DNA of 64,000 nucleotides from Aotearoamyces nothofagi (lineage: Eukaryota; Ascomycota; Leotiomycetes; Leotiales; Tympanidaceae). Every line of letters starts with the position of its first letter. Position 1 is the stretch's first letter. The position numbers and the translations under genes are program-made. Location: the NCBI GenBank assembly GCA_015345905.1, contig JADDTR010000032.1:1-64000 (forward strand), read 5' to 3'. This document shows, in pieces, positions 1-11,658 of the stretch. Below the pieces are notes generated by a model. It saw only the letters and a list, made by a program, of their open reading frames with translations. It made no database searches and was not told where the DNA came from.

Positions 1-1890
1 AAGAGAAGTATATAATATAGTAGTATATATATAGTATATATTATATATATCTACTATAGATATAACTATCTATCTAGATTTTAGACTATAAGAATTAAGT
101 TATAGCTACTCTTCTCTATTTTATCTAAAAGAATAATTATAAACTTATTGTTAATAGAGAGATTCTTCTATTATCTATCTATATCTATCTCTATTATTAA
201 ATATATCTATAGATTGAATATAATATAAAACTACTAGTTCTAGTTCTAGTTCTATTTCTAAAACTATTTATAAACTGTTTTATATATCTACAAAAATAGA
301 TTATAGTCTATAAATATCTACAAAAGTTGTAATAGAATCCTTTGATTAAGTTGACTATAGTAGAAAGTTTAGATATCTATAATATAGTCTAGATTATAGA
401 AGAAGAATTATATAAAGCTTAGAAGCTCTTATAACTCTAGAATCAATAGCTTCTAAAAGTGATATAGATTATTATAGATCTAGAAATAACTGATCTCTCT
501 ATAAAATATATCTATCTATATATTCTTATTATAATTAATAGATATAAAAGTAAATATAGAGTTGTATATATAGATATACTAATAGAAGTTATAGCTATCA
601 ATCTTCTAGAATAGAAACAGTATTTATAAATATAATAGTATAATCTATAAAAGCTCTAGGACTATATCTCTCTTTTTATAGTATATTTTAAACTTCTTTT
701 TATTTAGTACTATCTTATCAATCTAGTATAAAGTCTAATAGAATTTATAGTTATAGTTTATTATTCTAAAGTTATAAAATAACTAGATAGTAAATCTAGA
801 TAGAAATATCTATAGTACTATTATAAAAGAATAGAAAGATAGTAGAGAATTATTGGATAGTTTCTTAAAGATCTCTACTACTATTTTAGAATCTAGAGAT
901 ATAGTTATAGATATATTATAGTCGATATAGATCTACTTTCTTTACTATAGATAGTTTATATCTAGTATTCTTATCTATAAGATATATTCTCTATTATTAA
1001 AGACAATAGTAAATAGAGTTTACTTTTTCTATTTCTAGATATATTAGCTATAGATATATAAAATAGCTATAGATAGTAAAATAATTATTTTGTATATTTT
1101 ATAGATTGAATAGAGACTATCAACTCTATTTTATAGAAACTCTAAAATAATATAATATTACTTATAGTAGATATAGAATTTTAATAGAGTAGTAGAAGGA
1201 TTTATTCTATCAGTAGTATATTTATAGACTGAACTATAGAAATCTCTATAGACTATAGACTATAAATATAAAAGCAAGATATTATATAATCTATAGATCT
1301 ATAATAGAGTTTAGAAGTTGTATATAGAAATAATAGTAGAAATAATATAGTTCTATATTCTATAATCTATACTTTTATAACCAATTGTTTAAATTCAACT
1401 AGATGATCTATAAATATAATAATATATTATAGATTAACTGTTAACTTACTATAATAGAATATTAACTAAAATTGTAAATCAATAAAAATATAATAATAAA
1501 TCTTATTAGATCAATTATAGAAATATCTTCTTTATATAGAATAGAAAGGAAATAAAGTTATCTAGTAATATATATATATATATATATATATTAAAATTAG
1601 CTGTTAATTTACTATAGTAGAATATTAACCAAAATTGTAAATCAATGAAAATATAATAATAAATCTTATTAGATCGATTATAGAAATACCTTCTTTATAT
1701 AAAGTAAAAAGGAAATAAAGTTTTTCTCTAAATTGATAAGATATAATATAGAAGAGATATAATATATAGTAGATAATTTCTTCTACTATTGATAAAGAGA
1801 GTCTAGACTAAATAGCTATCTGTCTATTGTATAAGAGAAGATAGTTGAGATATAGTAGATAGATATATATATATATATATATATATCAAG
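1..1890. repeat. AT-rich, gene-free block (probable RIP-degraded repeat DNA)
   Basis: The block consists almost wholly of A and T with scattered TCTATAGATA-like words. It has no open frame of useful length on either strand and ends abruptly near 1890, where ordinary composition begins. Such isochores in Pezizomycotina are usually old transposons eroded by repeat-induced C-to-T mutation. That is inference here: no element family can be recognised, and the parent element cannot be named. Confidence 0.75.
1433..1722. repeat. Two direct copies of a ~127-base unit in the AT-rich block
   Basis: Copies at about 1433-1559 and 1596-1722 align nearly end to end, separated by a (TA)n run at about 1569-1592. 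Both end in GGAAATAAAGTT. Most of the roughly ten differences are A/G or C/T transitions, as expected for RIP acting on duplicated DNA. They may be subrepeats of one degraded element. Confidence 0.75.
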
Positions 1891-2590
1891 ACAAGATAGA
1901 TTACATTACACTATCCTATCCTATCCCATTCTATCCTGTACTATCCACCAAGCTATCCTATCCCAACTTTACCCATTCATCGATTCATCGAAGCTAACAG
2001 ACAGACAACTCGACTCATTGACAGCCAGCCAGCCAGCCGAGAGAGAGAAGAGAGAGAGGTCGATTAATCATCTCAACAACACGAGAACTCTTGATCCCTC
2101 CCAGCCCTATCAGTGATCGATCGATGGCGAAAGAGGAGAGATAGCAATGCCAATGCCAAGCGGAGGGATGCAGCCAGGAGAGCCGGCTCGTATAGGTTTT
2201 TTTTTTCTTTCTGGGCCGTGAGGTTCATTTACTGTATTTCTCTGCTGATGGGGGCATGGAATGGAGCCAAGCCAAGCCAAGCCAAGCCTGCCTATGCATC
2301 CATACATACATACATACTCGCGTCTCTGCTCGGGTGTGGTCGATTATTGCACCCGGCCAGCACAGCACATCCATCGAGTCTTCACGAGAAAGACTGGGGC
2401 TAGGGATTGCAGCTTGGCGGATAAGGAGGAGAGCAGAGCAGAGAGGCATGGCGTCACAAGTTGTCACATGTGCGGTTCCTCACACGAGCAAAAGCAGTTA
2501 CGAGCGAGCTGCAAAGGTGGTGATATCAGTCAGGATGGGCGAGTGCGAGAGAGAGTTGTGCGGGCACGTACGTACGTACATACATTAGCT

Positions 2591-2622
<32 letters not shown>

Positions 2623-2802
2623 TGGTGGAGAGCGGAGGTTGGTTGGGGCTGGTTGCATGGGGGCAGGGTCTGCTGTTTATAGCAGAGAGGTATACGAGGG
2701 TCGGGGATGCACGTGCTGTTCGCTGACGTCCGCGCTCGTGTTCCTGCGCTCGCTCACAAGGTGGGTTCTGTCGATGGCATGATCCCGTCCGTCTCCGGGT
2801 AC

Positions 2803-3020
2803 GGAGCTGTATACTACTACAGAGCTGTATACTACTACGGAGCTGTATACTACTACGGAGCTGTATACTGCTACAGAGCTGTATACTACTACGGAGCCAT
2901 ATACTTCTACAGAGCTGTATACTACTACGGAGCTATGTACTTCTACTGCACCATATACTACTACGGAGCCATATACTTCTACAGAGCCATATACTACTAC
3001 AGAACCATATACTACTACTG
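2803..3020. repeat. 18-base tandem repeat, about 12 copies
   Basis: The unit is GAGCTGTATACTACTACG with small variations such as CCATATACTTCTACAGAG. Because 18 is a multiple of three, a long frame of Tyr-rich GAVYYY units stays open, but it has no start context, family match or plausible gene around it. It is best read as a minisatellite. Confidence 0.85.
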
Positions 3021-3519
3021 CACTGCACTGCGCTGCACTGCACGCACAATAGAGCCATACGCAATGGCGACCACGGCACCGCTGGCCAAGGTGAGCTGGG
3101 CTGTCAAAGTCGGCAGACCGGTTGGCCGGTTGTTTCTATAATTACCCTGCCTTGCCCTCCTCGCTACCCCAGCGCACTCGGCCCTCGCCCTATACGAAGT
3201 CATCGCAGTCACGGCACGTACAGGCACGTACAGGCAGGTAACGTACAGGCACAGATGCAGGACTGTGCGGCTTGCGTCATGTCAGGACCGGTGCATGCGA
3301 GCAACAGCGAACAGGTACGTGACTCGGCGGAAGGAGAGGTCGGCACTGTGGTGTCGTATGTTTCGGAGTGTTTCTGGCGGTGCGCGACGGCCGTGGCTGA
3401 TTGGCGGGGAGGCGGATGGGAGGGAGGGGCGCGTCGGGGCCGCGGCTTCGGGCGGCGCATGGAGAGGCTGTAGGGCCAGCTCGGCGGCAACTCGGATGCA
3501 CGACGTTGCAGGAGTAACG

Positions 3520-3603
3520 AGAGGGAGAGGGAGAGAGGGAGAGGGAGAGAGAGACAGGAAGAGAGAGAGAGGGAGAGAGAGAGAGGGAGAGAGAGAGAGA
3601 GAG
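3520..3603. repeat. GA-rich purine tract (microsatellite)
   Basis: About 84 bases made of GAGAGAGGGAGA-type words, nearly pure purine on the + strand. It is low-complexity DNA that could form unusual structures; no function is visible. Confidence 0.85.
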
Positions 3604-5439
3604 TAAGGACCGCTCTCCACTCCTCCTGGAGATGCCGACAGAGACGATTCGACTCGAGCTGGGCGCTGCGAACTCTATCCAGACAGGCCTGCTCTCGTGT
3701 ACATCCAGACAGGCCGGCTGGGTTGGTGCTGGCCTGCTCTCGTGTACATCCACCCGGCGGGGACGACGAGAGAAAGCAAAGCAGCCGTATACGACGTGAC
3801 TGAGCAAGTACGGTATGCCGGCAGGCAGCGCAGTCCGTCGTGTAGGGTTTGTTTCGGTAGTGCCTGAATACGAAAAAGATGCTCGCGGAGGAGGGGAGGG
3901 CACGAGAGCAGGTGCTGCCATGCATGCGACAAGATCCGACGGGCGAGCGTGGGAATGACGCGACAGACAGACAGGCTTTGGCGGTGCGGTCACGAAGAAG
4001 GAGAAGGAGAAGGTTCGTGATGGAACGGATGCTTGGGTGGGCGGACGGTGGACGGTGGACGGTGAGCCGGGCTGCCAGCCTGTGGGCTCCCCGCTGTCCC
4101 GGCAGGGCTGTCACTGTCCCTGGGGCGACGACGGACGGCGGGCTGGTCGCTGGTTGCTGGTTGCTGTAGTTAGCAGAGTTGGCTGGTAGAGCTGGCTCCC
4201 AGCCTGTAGCCCATTGCTGTACATCATACAGTCGTACTGCTGTACACGCAGCACATTACAGAGGACTGGGCAGGGCACTGCAGCTACTGTCTATTCTATT
4301 CTCGCTGGCCCGTATATCCTGTGGTATCCTGTAGGCTTGCTGAGGGAGCGCCTGCAGCTAGAAGGCTCTTCGCCCGACTGAAACACGGCCGGCGCAGGAT
4401 TAATAGCGGGCTGGCAGCGCATCCGCCCAGGCCCGTCCGTCCCCTCCGCAACTCCAACCCCACCAAATGAAAAAAAAGAAAGAAATCCTTGGCCGCCCCG
4501 GGCTCACCCAGCCATCCACGCCAGGACGTACAGTACTGTACCGGCGACGACGACGACGACTGCCACTGCCACTGCCACTGCCGCTGCCCAGAACAGAACA
4601 CGCGCAGTCGGCGCAAGGAGGGCGGCGGGCGGTACGCGCAGCGCCTGCACTACCCGCCGCAAGCAAAGCCCGAAGCGCCATCGACGCGCTGCTGCGTGCC
4701 GCACTGCACCGGCCGCTGCACAATGGAGCGCTACCCGAGGACAGCCAGACAATGGGCGGCTGGCGGGGCAGCGAACAATGGAAGTCGCGAGGTCGGGCGC
4801 CAGCCCTCTTCCTAGCCCGCCAATTTGATGTTCTGCGTCCAGCACCGTGGCTTGGCTACCCCGGGGGCGGGATCCGTGCAGCGCAGCGCAGTACCGCACA
4901 GTGCCGTACAGCACAGGACAGGACAGGACATGACAGCGCCCCAACTGCGCCATCCCCCTCGCTGTGCGTGCAGTCTCGCTGCCGCCGACTGCGGAAGGAC
5001 ACTGCAGCGCTGGAGAGAGAGCTCCCCACGCGTGGGCGGGCGACGAGGGGCCACCAGGGCCACCAGGTCCTCCCTCTTACACCCAGCCCAGCCCAGCCGT
5101 CGATCTGCAGGGGCGTCGGCGATCTCCAGATGCGAATTCTACGAGAGCACAGGGACGCTGGCCTGGCTGGCTGGGGCGTCGGTGCGCGTTTCAGCGACTC
5201 TGATGCGGAGTGCTGGAGTGCTGGATTGTATTGTATTGTATTGTATTGTAACTGCATTGTAATTGTATTGCTGCAGTTTAGCATGTTGTTCGCGTGCTGG
5301 AGGATAGTGGCGGATGGGGTGGACTGGGCTGGACTGGGCTGCTGGTGCTCCGTGCTGCTCTCCGCGCTGTAGTCTGTGTGTTGCTGCCTGCCTGCCTGCC
5401 TGGTTGGCTGAGGTGGCTGGCTACTCGACAGTAGGCACG

Positions 5440-5733
5440 GCCCTGTACTGCCCTGTACTGCCCTATACTGCCCTGAACAACTGCCCTCAACTACCCTGTA
5501 CTGCCCTGAACAACTGCCCTATCCTGTCCTGTACTGCCCTATACGGCCCTGAACAACTGCCCTATACTGCCCTGTACTGCCCTATACTGCCCTATACTGC
5601 CCTGAACAACTGCCCTGTACTGCCCTGAACAACTGCCCTCAACTGCCCTATACTGCCCTAAACAACTGCCCTGTACTGCCCTGAACTGCCCTATACGGCC
5701 CTGAACAACTGCCTGAACTGCCCTGAACCGCCC
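5440..5733. repeat. Interleaved 10- and 13-base tandem array
   Basis: The array alternates two units, CCCTGTACTG (variants CCCTATACTG, CCCTATACGG) and CCCTGAACAACTG, in irregular order over almost 300 bases. It is a compound minisatellite, not coding. Confidence 0.85.
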
Positions 5734-6559
5734 AGTCCAGTGCCTTACGAGTTACTGTGGTACGGTGGCCCTCGCTGCCTGTGCTATATTTGTCCATTGG
5801 CCAGCAGTTGCCGCCGTCGCCCTCGTCCCCACCCACCCACACGCGGCAACAGACCTTACCCGCTAGAGGCCTCAGGCACTTCCTAGCCTCTCCACTTCCT
5901 CGACCCGCCACAGCTATTTCCGCTGCATCAACGACGGCGGCCGACGACAGCGGCCGGTCAACGACAACCTATGATGCAGCCGCGCTGGCTGTCTCTCGAG
6001 GCTGGCGGACATGCTCGTCTGTACACGCTGCTGCCTTTCCTTCTTGTCTCTCCGCCCCTTGCCATGCAGAGCCGCCACTCGCGGTTCCTTGGCCTCGAGA
6101 GACGCCGTACCAAGGCGGGCTGGGAGAGACAAGCGCCCGCCCAGTCTCCCGAAGTCTCCAGCACATGTACATGTACACGGCCTATACAGGACCTGTATGC
6201 ATGGCAGCGAGGATGGATACGGGTGCCCAAGATAGATCCTCGCGGCCGGGGTCAGGATTAGACTATCCCGCCGTCCCAGTTCGCTGTCTCACTAGTCGAC
6301 GACAGCCTCCCTCCTCCAGGCCTGTCTCCAGACATGAAGTCATCCTGCATCCATACGAACTCCCTCTGTCGCCCGCCCTCCAAACGAGGCCGGGAGATGT
6401 GCTGTGCTTCCTGCGGGCGCGGAGCTGGCCTCTCCTCTTTCCTACTTAAGATACTCGCTGTCCCTCCCAAGATAAGTCTGCTTGCTTTCTCATCCTAGTC
6501 GTTTCATACACATTCGCTTTTCTGTCAAGTCAAAGTCGTTCGCTTTTCAACTCTTCAAT

Positions 6560-9500
6560 ATGGTCAAGCCCGCACTTTCGTTTGGGGCTCTGGCCGTGTC
6601 TGCCTTCGCAGCCCTCACTTCGGCCTCCGTGCTTCCGTACTCTAACAACACCATCACCTCATCCTCATCCTCATCCTCCGTGTCTAGCACTCCTGTATCG
6701 GTCGTCACGGGTGAGACTACCGTCTACACCACGGTATGTCCGGCAACAAGCACCTTTGTTTCTGAAGGCTCGACACGCACAACGATATATGTAACAACGT
6801 CCACAATTACCTCTTGCGCCGGTGGATGCTCGAAGACCACGGCTCCAGAGAGCGTAGTGACAGCGGAAAGCACTGTATACACCACAGTCTGCCCTGCTAC
6901 TTCGACCTTTGTTTCCGGAGGCTCAACACTCACCTCGACATATATCACAACGTCAACAATCACATCATGCACTAAGGGATGCACTGCTCCTACTGCAACC
7001 TCAGTTCCCGTAACTTCAGTTCCAGTAACATCGGTTCCCGTAACCTCGGTTCCCACAACATCGGCTCCTGAGTCTTCAGTGCTCTCGAGCTCGAGTTCTG
7101 CTGCAGTATCCAGCCCTTCAGTCTCCGCATCTACATCAGTTCCATCTTCAACCCCTCTGGGAACTGGTGCCTCTTCGAGCGTTCAAGTTGGGTCCAGCTC
7201 TCCGGCCCCTACCTCCTCGGTAGCGACCTCGTCAATCCCATTGACTACCGGTGTATCAAGCGCAAGCTCTGTACCACCTACTGTAGTAACACAGGAGACG
7301 ACAACCTATACTACAGTGTGCCCAGCTACATCAACTTTCGTCTCGTCAGGCTCTACCGTTACCACGGTATTTACCACGACCTCTACTATTACATCTTGCA
7401 GTGGTGGATGTACCAGGACTCATGTCCCAACTACTACACCAACTATTGGTGCCTCTTCGAGCAGTTCTGCAGTATCTAGCTCTCCAGTCTCTTCTTCTAC
7501 AGCAGTAGCGACATCTTCGGTTCCACTGGGAACTGGTGCCTCTTCAAGCACTGCTGCAGCATCTAGTTCTCCAGCCTCTTCTACAGCAGTAGCGACATCT
7601 TCGGTTCCACTAGGAACTGGTGCCTCTTCGAGCACTGCTGCAGCATCTAGTTCTCCAGTCTCTTCTCCAGCAGTAGCGACATCTTCGGTTCCACTAGGAA
7701 CTGGTGCCTCTTCGAGTGTAGTTGTTGGCTCCAGCTCTTCCTTGGTCCCTACTACCTCGGCAGCAGTATCTTCAATCCCACTCACCACAGGTGTATCAAG
7801 TGTGATCTCCGTATCAAATACGAGCTCTGTACCAGCTACTGTAGTGACACAGGAGACGACAACATATACTACGATATGCCCGGCTACTTCAACTTTCGTC
7901 ACGTCAGGGTCAACTATTACTAGAACGTTCATCACGACCTCTACCGTTACTTGCAGTGGTGGATGTACTAAGACTCATGTTTCAACTACTGCGCCAGCTA
8001 CGACGCCAGCTACGACGCCAGCTACGACGCCAGCTACTACCCCAACCATCGGTATCTCTTCAAGCGTCACGGCTGGATCCAGCTCTCCGGTCTCTGCTTC
8101 ATCAGCAGCAACATCGTCGATTCCACTTACCACGGGTGTATCGAGTGTGAGCTCTGTGCCAGCTACGAGCTCTGTGCCCGCTACGAGCTCTGTGCCAGCT
8201 ACGAGCTCTGTGCCAGCTACGAGCTCTGTGCCAGCTACAAGCTCTGTGCCAGCTACGAGCTCTGTGCCAGCTACTGTAGTGACACAGGAGACGACAACAT
8301 ATACTACGGTGTGCCCAGCTACTTCAACTTTCGTCACGTCTGGGTCAACTATTACTAGAACGTTCATCACGACATCTACCATTACTTCTTGCAGTGGCGG
8401 GTGTACCAAGACTCATGCTTCGACTACTACCCCAGCTTTCGGCACCTCTTCGAGTGCTGCTACTGTAACTAGCTCTCTAGCCTCTACTACATCAGTAGCG
8501 ACATCATCGATTCCATTGAGCTCTGCACCGAGTGTGAGCACTGCACCGAGTGTGAGTGTAAGCTCTGCACCGAGTGCGAGTGTGAGCTCTGCACCGAGTG
8601 TGAGTGTGAGCTCTGCACCGAGTGTGAGTGTGAGCTCTGCACCGAGTGTGAGTGTGAGCTCTGCATCAGAAACTGTAGTAACGCAGGAAACTACAATCTA
8701 TACTACAGTATGCCCAGCTACGTCGACTTTTGTCTCGTCAGGCTCTACCATTACTTCAACATTCCGCACAACTTCAACCATTACTTCTTGCAGTGGCGGT
8801 TGTACCAAGACCCATGTTCCAACTACTACCCCATCTATTGTATCTAGCCCTCCTGTCGCCGCTTCTACATCATTACCAGTAGCGACATCTTCGGTTCCAC
8901 TGGCTACCAGTGCATCAAGTGTAAGCTCCGCATCAGAAACTGTAGTAACACAGGAGACTACAATCTATACTACAGTATGCCCAGCAACATCGACTTTTGT
9001 CTCGTCAGGCTCTACCGTTATTTCAACATTCAGTACAACTTCAACCATTACTTCTTGCAGCGGTGGATGTACCAAGACTCATGTTCAAACTACTACCCCA
9101 ACTTCCCCAGTCATTGTTTCCGTCACCACTCCTGCTCCCATCGAGAGCACAACCTCTGTTCCCTCATCAGTTGTAACAGAGGAGACGACAATTCTCACCA
9201 CTGTATGCCCAGCAACTACGACCTTCGTCTCCAAGGGCGTTACAAAGACGGCTACATTCAGTACAACATCTACAATTACGTCGTGCGCTGGTGGATGCTC
9301 TAAAACCCCAGTCCCAGAGACTACAAGCGTGGTCATCTCAGTCCCAACCTCGGTCTCGGCAACCGAAGTCGCTTCAACCGTGATTTCAGTCAGCCCATCT
9401 ACGACCGAGATAGCTGTGTCTACCATCTATACATCAGTTTGCCCTACTACTTCCGTCTTCGTCTCCAGTGGTGTTACTCTGACAACAGCGTACACAACGA

Positions 9501-9901
9501 CCGCCACCCTAACATCTTGTATCAAGGGCTGCACCGTCGAGACAACGACCGTTCCAGTTGTCTATGCGTCAACTGTCAGCGTGGGCATTTCGAGCCAGAG
9601 CGTACTCTCCAGCTCTGCTTCACTCACTACTGCTGTCGTGCCACCTGCCTCGAGCGTCGTCGCTTCAAGTTCTGCTCCAGCTGAAAGCAGCGTTGTGGTA
9701 TCAACAGTTCCGGCTGTAAGCAGCGTTGTGGTATCAACAGCAGTTGTTCCTTCATCAGTCGTGGCTACTACTGCGACACCAGCTACAAACACCGAGGCTC
9801 CAAGCACGACAACTGGCACGGCCTTCACAGGTGCAGCAGTAGCTTTCAAGCCGGCTTTCGGCGCCGGATTCGCGGCCGTTGTCGGATTAGCACTCTTGTA
9901 G
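6560..9901 (+). CDS. Large Ser/Thr-rich GPI-anchored cell-wall protein with nine Cys repeats
   Basis: Uninterrupted 1,113-residue frame. The ATG at 6560 is preferred because it opens a signal peptide (MVKPALSFGALAVSAFAALT); the frame is open upstream but has no ATG. Nine copies of a ~45-residue module follow, each carrying YTTVCPATSTFVS, a Thr-rich stretch, then ITSCSGGC: three spaced Cys per copy. Low-complexity Ser/Thr/Pro/Val linkers separate them, including tandem repeats described separately. The C-terminus ends in a hydrophobic tail (AAVAFKPAFGAGFAAVVGLA) after a small-residue stretch, as for GPI attachment. The overall design, a secreted, heavily O-glycosylated, wall-linked mucin or adhesin, is established for fungi; the ligand or role is unknown. 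I do not recognise a named family. Confidence 0.9.
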   Translation: MVKPALSFGALAVSAFAALTSASVLPYSNNTITSSSSSSSVSSTPVSVVTGETTVYTTVCPATSTFVSEGSTRTTIYVTTSTITSCAGGCSKTTAPESVVTAESTVYTTVCPATSTFVSGGSTLTSTYITTSTITSCTKGCTAPTATSVPVTSVPVTSVPVTSVPTTSAPESSVLSSSSSAAVSSPSVSASTSVPSSTPLGTGASSSVQVGSSSPAPTSSVATSSIPLTTGVSSASSVPPTVVTQETTTYTTVCPATSTFVSSGSTVTTVFTTTSTITSCSGGCTRTHVPTTTPTIGASSSSSAVSSSPVSSSTAVATSSVPLGTGASSSTAAASSSPASSTAVATSSVPLGTGASSSTAAASSSPVSSPAVATSSVPLGTGASSSVVVGSSSSLVPTTSAAVSSIPLTTGVSSVISVSNTSSVPATVVTQETTTYTTICPATSTFVTSGSTITRTFITTSTVTCSGGCTKTHVSTTAPATTPATTPATTPATTPTIGISSSVTAGSSSPVSASSAATSSIPLTTGVSSVSSVPATSSVPATSSVPATSSVPATSSVPATSSVPATSSVPATVVTQETTTYTTVCPATSTFVTSGSTITRTFITTSTITSCSGGCTKTHASTTTPAFGTSSSAATVTSSLASTTSVATSSIPLSSAPSVSTAPSVSVSSAPSASVSSAPSVSVSSAPSVSVSSAPSVSVSSASETVVTQETTIYTTVCPATSTFVSSGSTITSTFRTTSTITSCSGGCTKTHVPTTTPSIVSSPPVAASTSLPVATSSVPLATSASSVSSASETVVTQETTIYTTVCPATSTFVSSGSTVISTFSTTSTITSCSGGCTKTHVQTTTPTSPVIVSVTTPAPIESTTSVPSSVVTEETTILTTVCPATTTFVSKGVTKTATFSTTSTITSCAGGCSKTPVPETTSVVISVPTSVSATEVASTVISVSPSTTEIAVSTIYTSVCPTTSVFVSSGVTLTTAYTTTATLTSCIKGCTVETTTVPVVYASTVSVGISSQSVLSSSASLTTAVVPPASSVVASSSAPAESSVVVSTVPAVSSVVVSTAVVPSSVVATTATPATNTEAPSTTTGTAFTGAAVAFKPAFGAGFAAVVGLALL
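7497..7725 (+). repeat. 84-base in-frame repeats inside the wall-protein gene
   Basis: Near-identical 84-base units encode 28 residues beginning SSVPLGTGASSS. Two complete copies and part of a third are present. The bases are almost identical, pointing to recent slippage or unequal exchange. Confidence 0.75.
8152..8275 (+). repeat. 18-base in-frame repeats encoding SSVPAT
   Basis: Seven tandem copies of AGCTCTGTGCCAGCTACG, nearly identical at the base level, sit in a linker between Cys modules. Multiples of three keep the frame, so copy number can change length without breaking the protein. Confidence 0.85.
8520..8665 (+). repeat. 24-base in-frame repeats encoding SSAPSVSV
   Basis: About five tandem copies of AGCTCTGCACCGAGTGTG plus GAGTGT, preceded by degenerate partial copies. 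This is a third independent expansion inside the same gene. Confidence 0.8.
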
Positions 9902-11658
9902 ATGCAGATTGACGAGATTATATTTGTTAATGTTTACGCTGATCTCGGACGCATTTGGACCTGGCAGCTTCATTAGGGTTGTATACTTTACTTCTATAAA
10001 AACTATATTAGGGATTTCGGGGGGAAACAGATGAAGGTGGGGATATATATCGGGCATTGCAGACGAGTAATGCCTGTAGCCATGACGGAAATGAATAATA
10101 GAATGAATAATAAGAATGAATTATAATATCATGCAATGAGTGGGAATGCTTTTGGTGCCTCGATGGAATGTCGATGTCGCATGTTGGATACAAATCGTTG
10201 AGAACAATACCGCAACTCAACGATTATTTCATCGATGTCGGCATGGCATGTCACAGATCGCGCGACGGGCGTTTCGTTTTCTAAGCCTCCCCGTTTCAAC
10301 CTCTCTCGCCTACTCGCCCACTAGCGAGACGTGGAGCTTGCCAAGGCGCGCACGCAGCGTGTGGCCGCGCCCGCCAGTCTCAAAAGCAGGCCGAGGAGAA
10401 GCCCTGCGGCGGAAGCCTGGGGAGATGAAACAGAGCAGCAGAGCAGCATAGCAGCATGGCGAGTGGGATGGGATGGGATGAGCTGAGCCGAGCTGCTGTC
10501 CCGACGGACGGCCTTCTCTTGATGGGGATTCTGGCGATCCGGTGATAGGAGGAGAATACTGTATAGATATATATATAGGGATGGGAGGGGAGAGATGGAG
10601 AGAGGTCAGAGATAGGGGGTAGGGGTAGGAGGGCACTCGACAGCCACCGATAGCGACAAAGCTGCGACAGCAGACGCAGATGCAGCCCAAACAAAACAAA
10701 ACAGGCAAAGCCCCCGTGAACCAAGCCGGGCAATGCAATACTTGCAATACTTGCAATGTATGATCTACAGGACGGGACTGTATGTATCAGGCCCGACAAG
10801 GGGGGACAACGCTTCAAGACACGGCTTTCCTAGGACGCTGCCCTGCGACACTGCGGTGCTGTACTGTGCTGTACCAGTTTGATCATCCCCCCGGCAAGTC
10901 TCGTACTATAGCCGGCCTGGCTTGGCTTGGCTTGGCTGTACCGCGGCTGGGCCTGGACGGTGCGGGTGGTGGACGACGAGGATATACGGCTGCAGGGTGC
11001 AGGTGTAGTAGCTATATACCACATCTATCTATCTCTCCATCGTCCATCTATATCGGAGTTGCGACTCGCTCGCTCGCTCGCTTGCGCGCTTCCGCTTCCG
11101 CTTCCGCCTCGGCCTCGGCTGCGGGTACGGGCGGACGGCCCTGGCAGGCGCAGCAGCCGCGATGCCCAAACGGGCCAGCACACCCGCGGCGGGCCCCCCG
11201 CGGCGCCGCGGTAGTTGCGCCTTGGCCGCCCTCTTTCGGGCCAGCGCGAGACAGCTCGAGGGGGCCGGCTTGCGGGATCCGCTGGGATTGATTTGACGCG
11301 GATCCGCAGGGGTTCTGGCGGGCTGGCCTCGCTGGCTCTCGTTGGGAGATCCGCCGGCACTCCCCTTTCAGGGGCTCGCGCCCTTCAGGGGGGCCCGGGC
11401 ATTGTGCTTCGGCGGTCTAGTCCCAATACCCCCCCCCAGGGCTAGCCGCATCGTACAATCGCATCGTACGTCGGGCGTCGACCTGGGCGGTAACCCTAAC
11501 GGTGCCCGAAATCTGCGACTTGACACCAGATCCCCAAGAACCTCACCTACGTGCGTGCGTGTCTCTATATACGTGCACACTGCTCTGTCCTCGTCCCGCA
11601 TCTTGCACATAGCCTACCTGACCTCTCTGACCTCTCTGACCTGGGCGTTAGGATCATC
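9902..11658. other. Intergenic, low-complexity, GC-rich toward the right
   Basis: Holds the 3' flank of the wall-protein gene, simple repeats (TGGCTTGGCTTGG near 10920; CGCTCGCTCGCT and CTTCCGCTTCCG near 11065-11105) and the promoter of the aldehyde dehydrogenase gene. No coding region supported. Confidence 0.5.

Larger units (their letters stand above)
1900..6559. other. 4.6 kb gene-free, GC-richer low-complexity region
   Basis: I see no gene here. Composition turns GC-rich just after the AT-rich block. The region is filled with short tandem motifs: CTATC (about 1905-1950), GCCA (about 2590-2622), an 18-base array (2803-3020), a GA tract (3520-3603), a duplicated CCTGCTCTCGTGTACATCCA (about 3689 and 3731), TTGTA (about 5226-5250) and a CCCTGTACTG-type array (5440-5733). 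The open frames present come from repeats without stops and match no family I know. The last few hundred bases must contain the promoter of the wall-protein gene at 6560. Confidence 0.6.

Noticed and set aside
2803-3020. CRISPR-like regular repeats
   Set aside because: Units are contiguous with no unique spacers, and the DNA is eukaryotic.
2707-3141. 144-codon open frame rich in YYY repeats
   Set aside because: It is the translation of an 18-base minisatellite with no signal, domain or gene context.
7420-8409. Long minus-strand frames opposite the wall-protein gene
   Set aside because: They are shadows of Ser/Thr/Val repeat codons and simply mirror the repeats.
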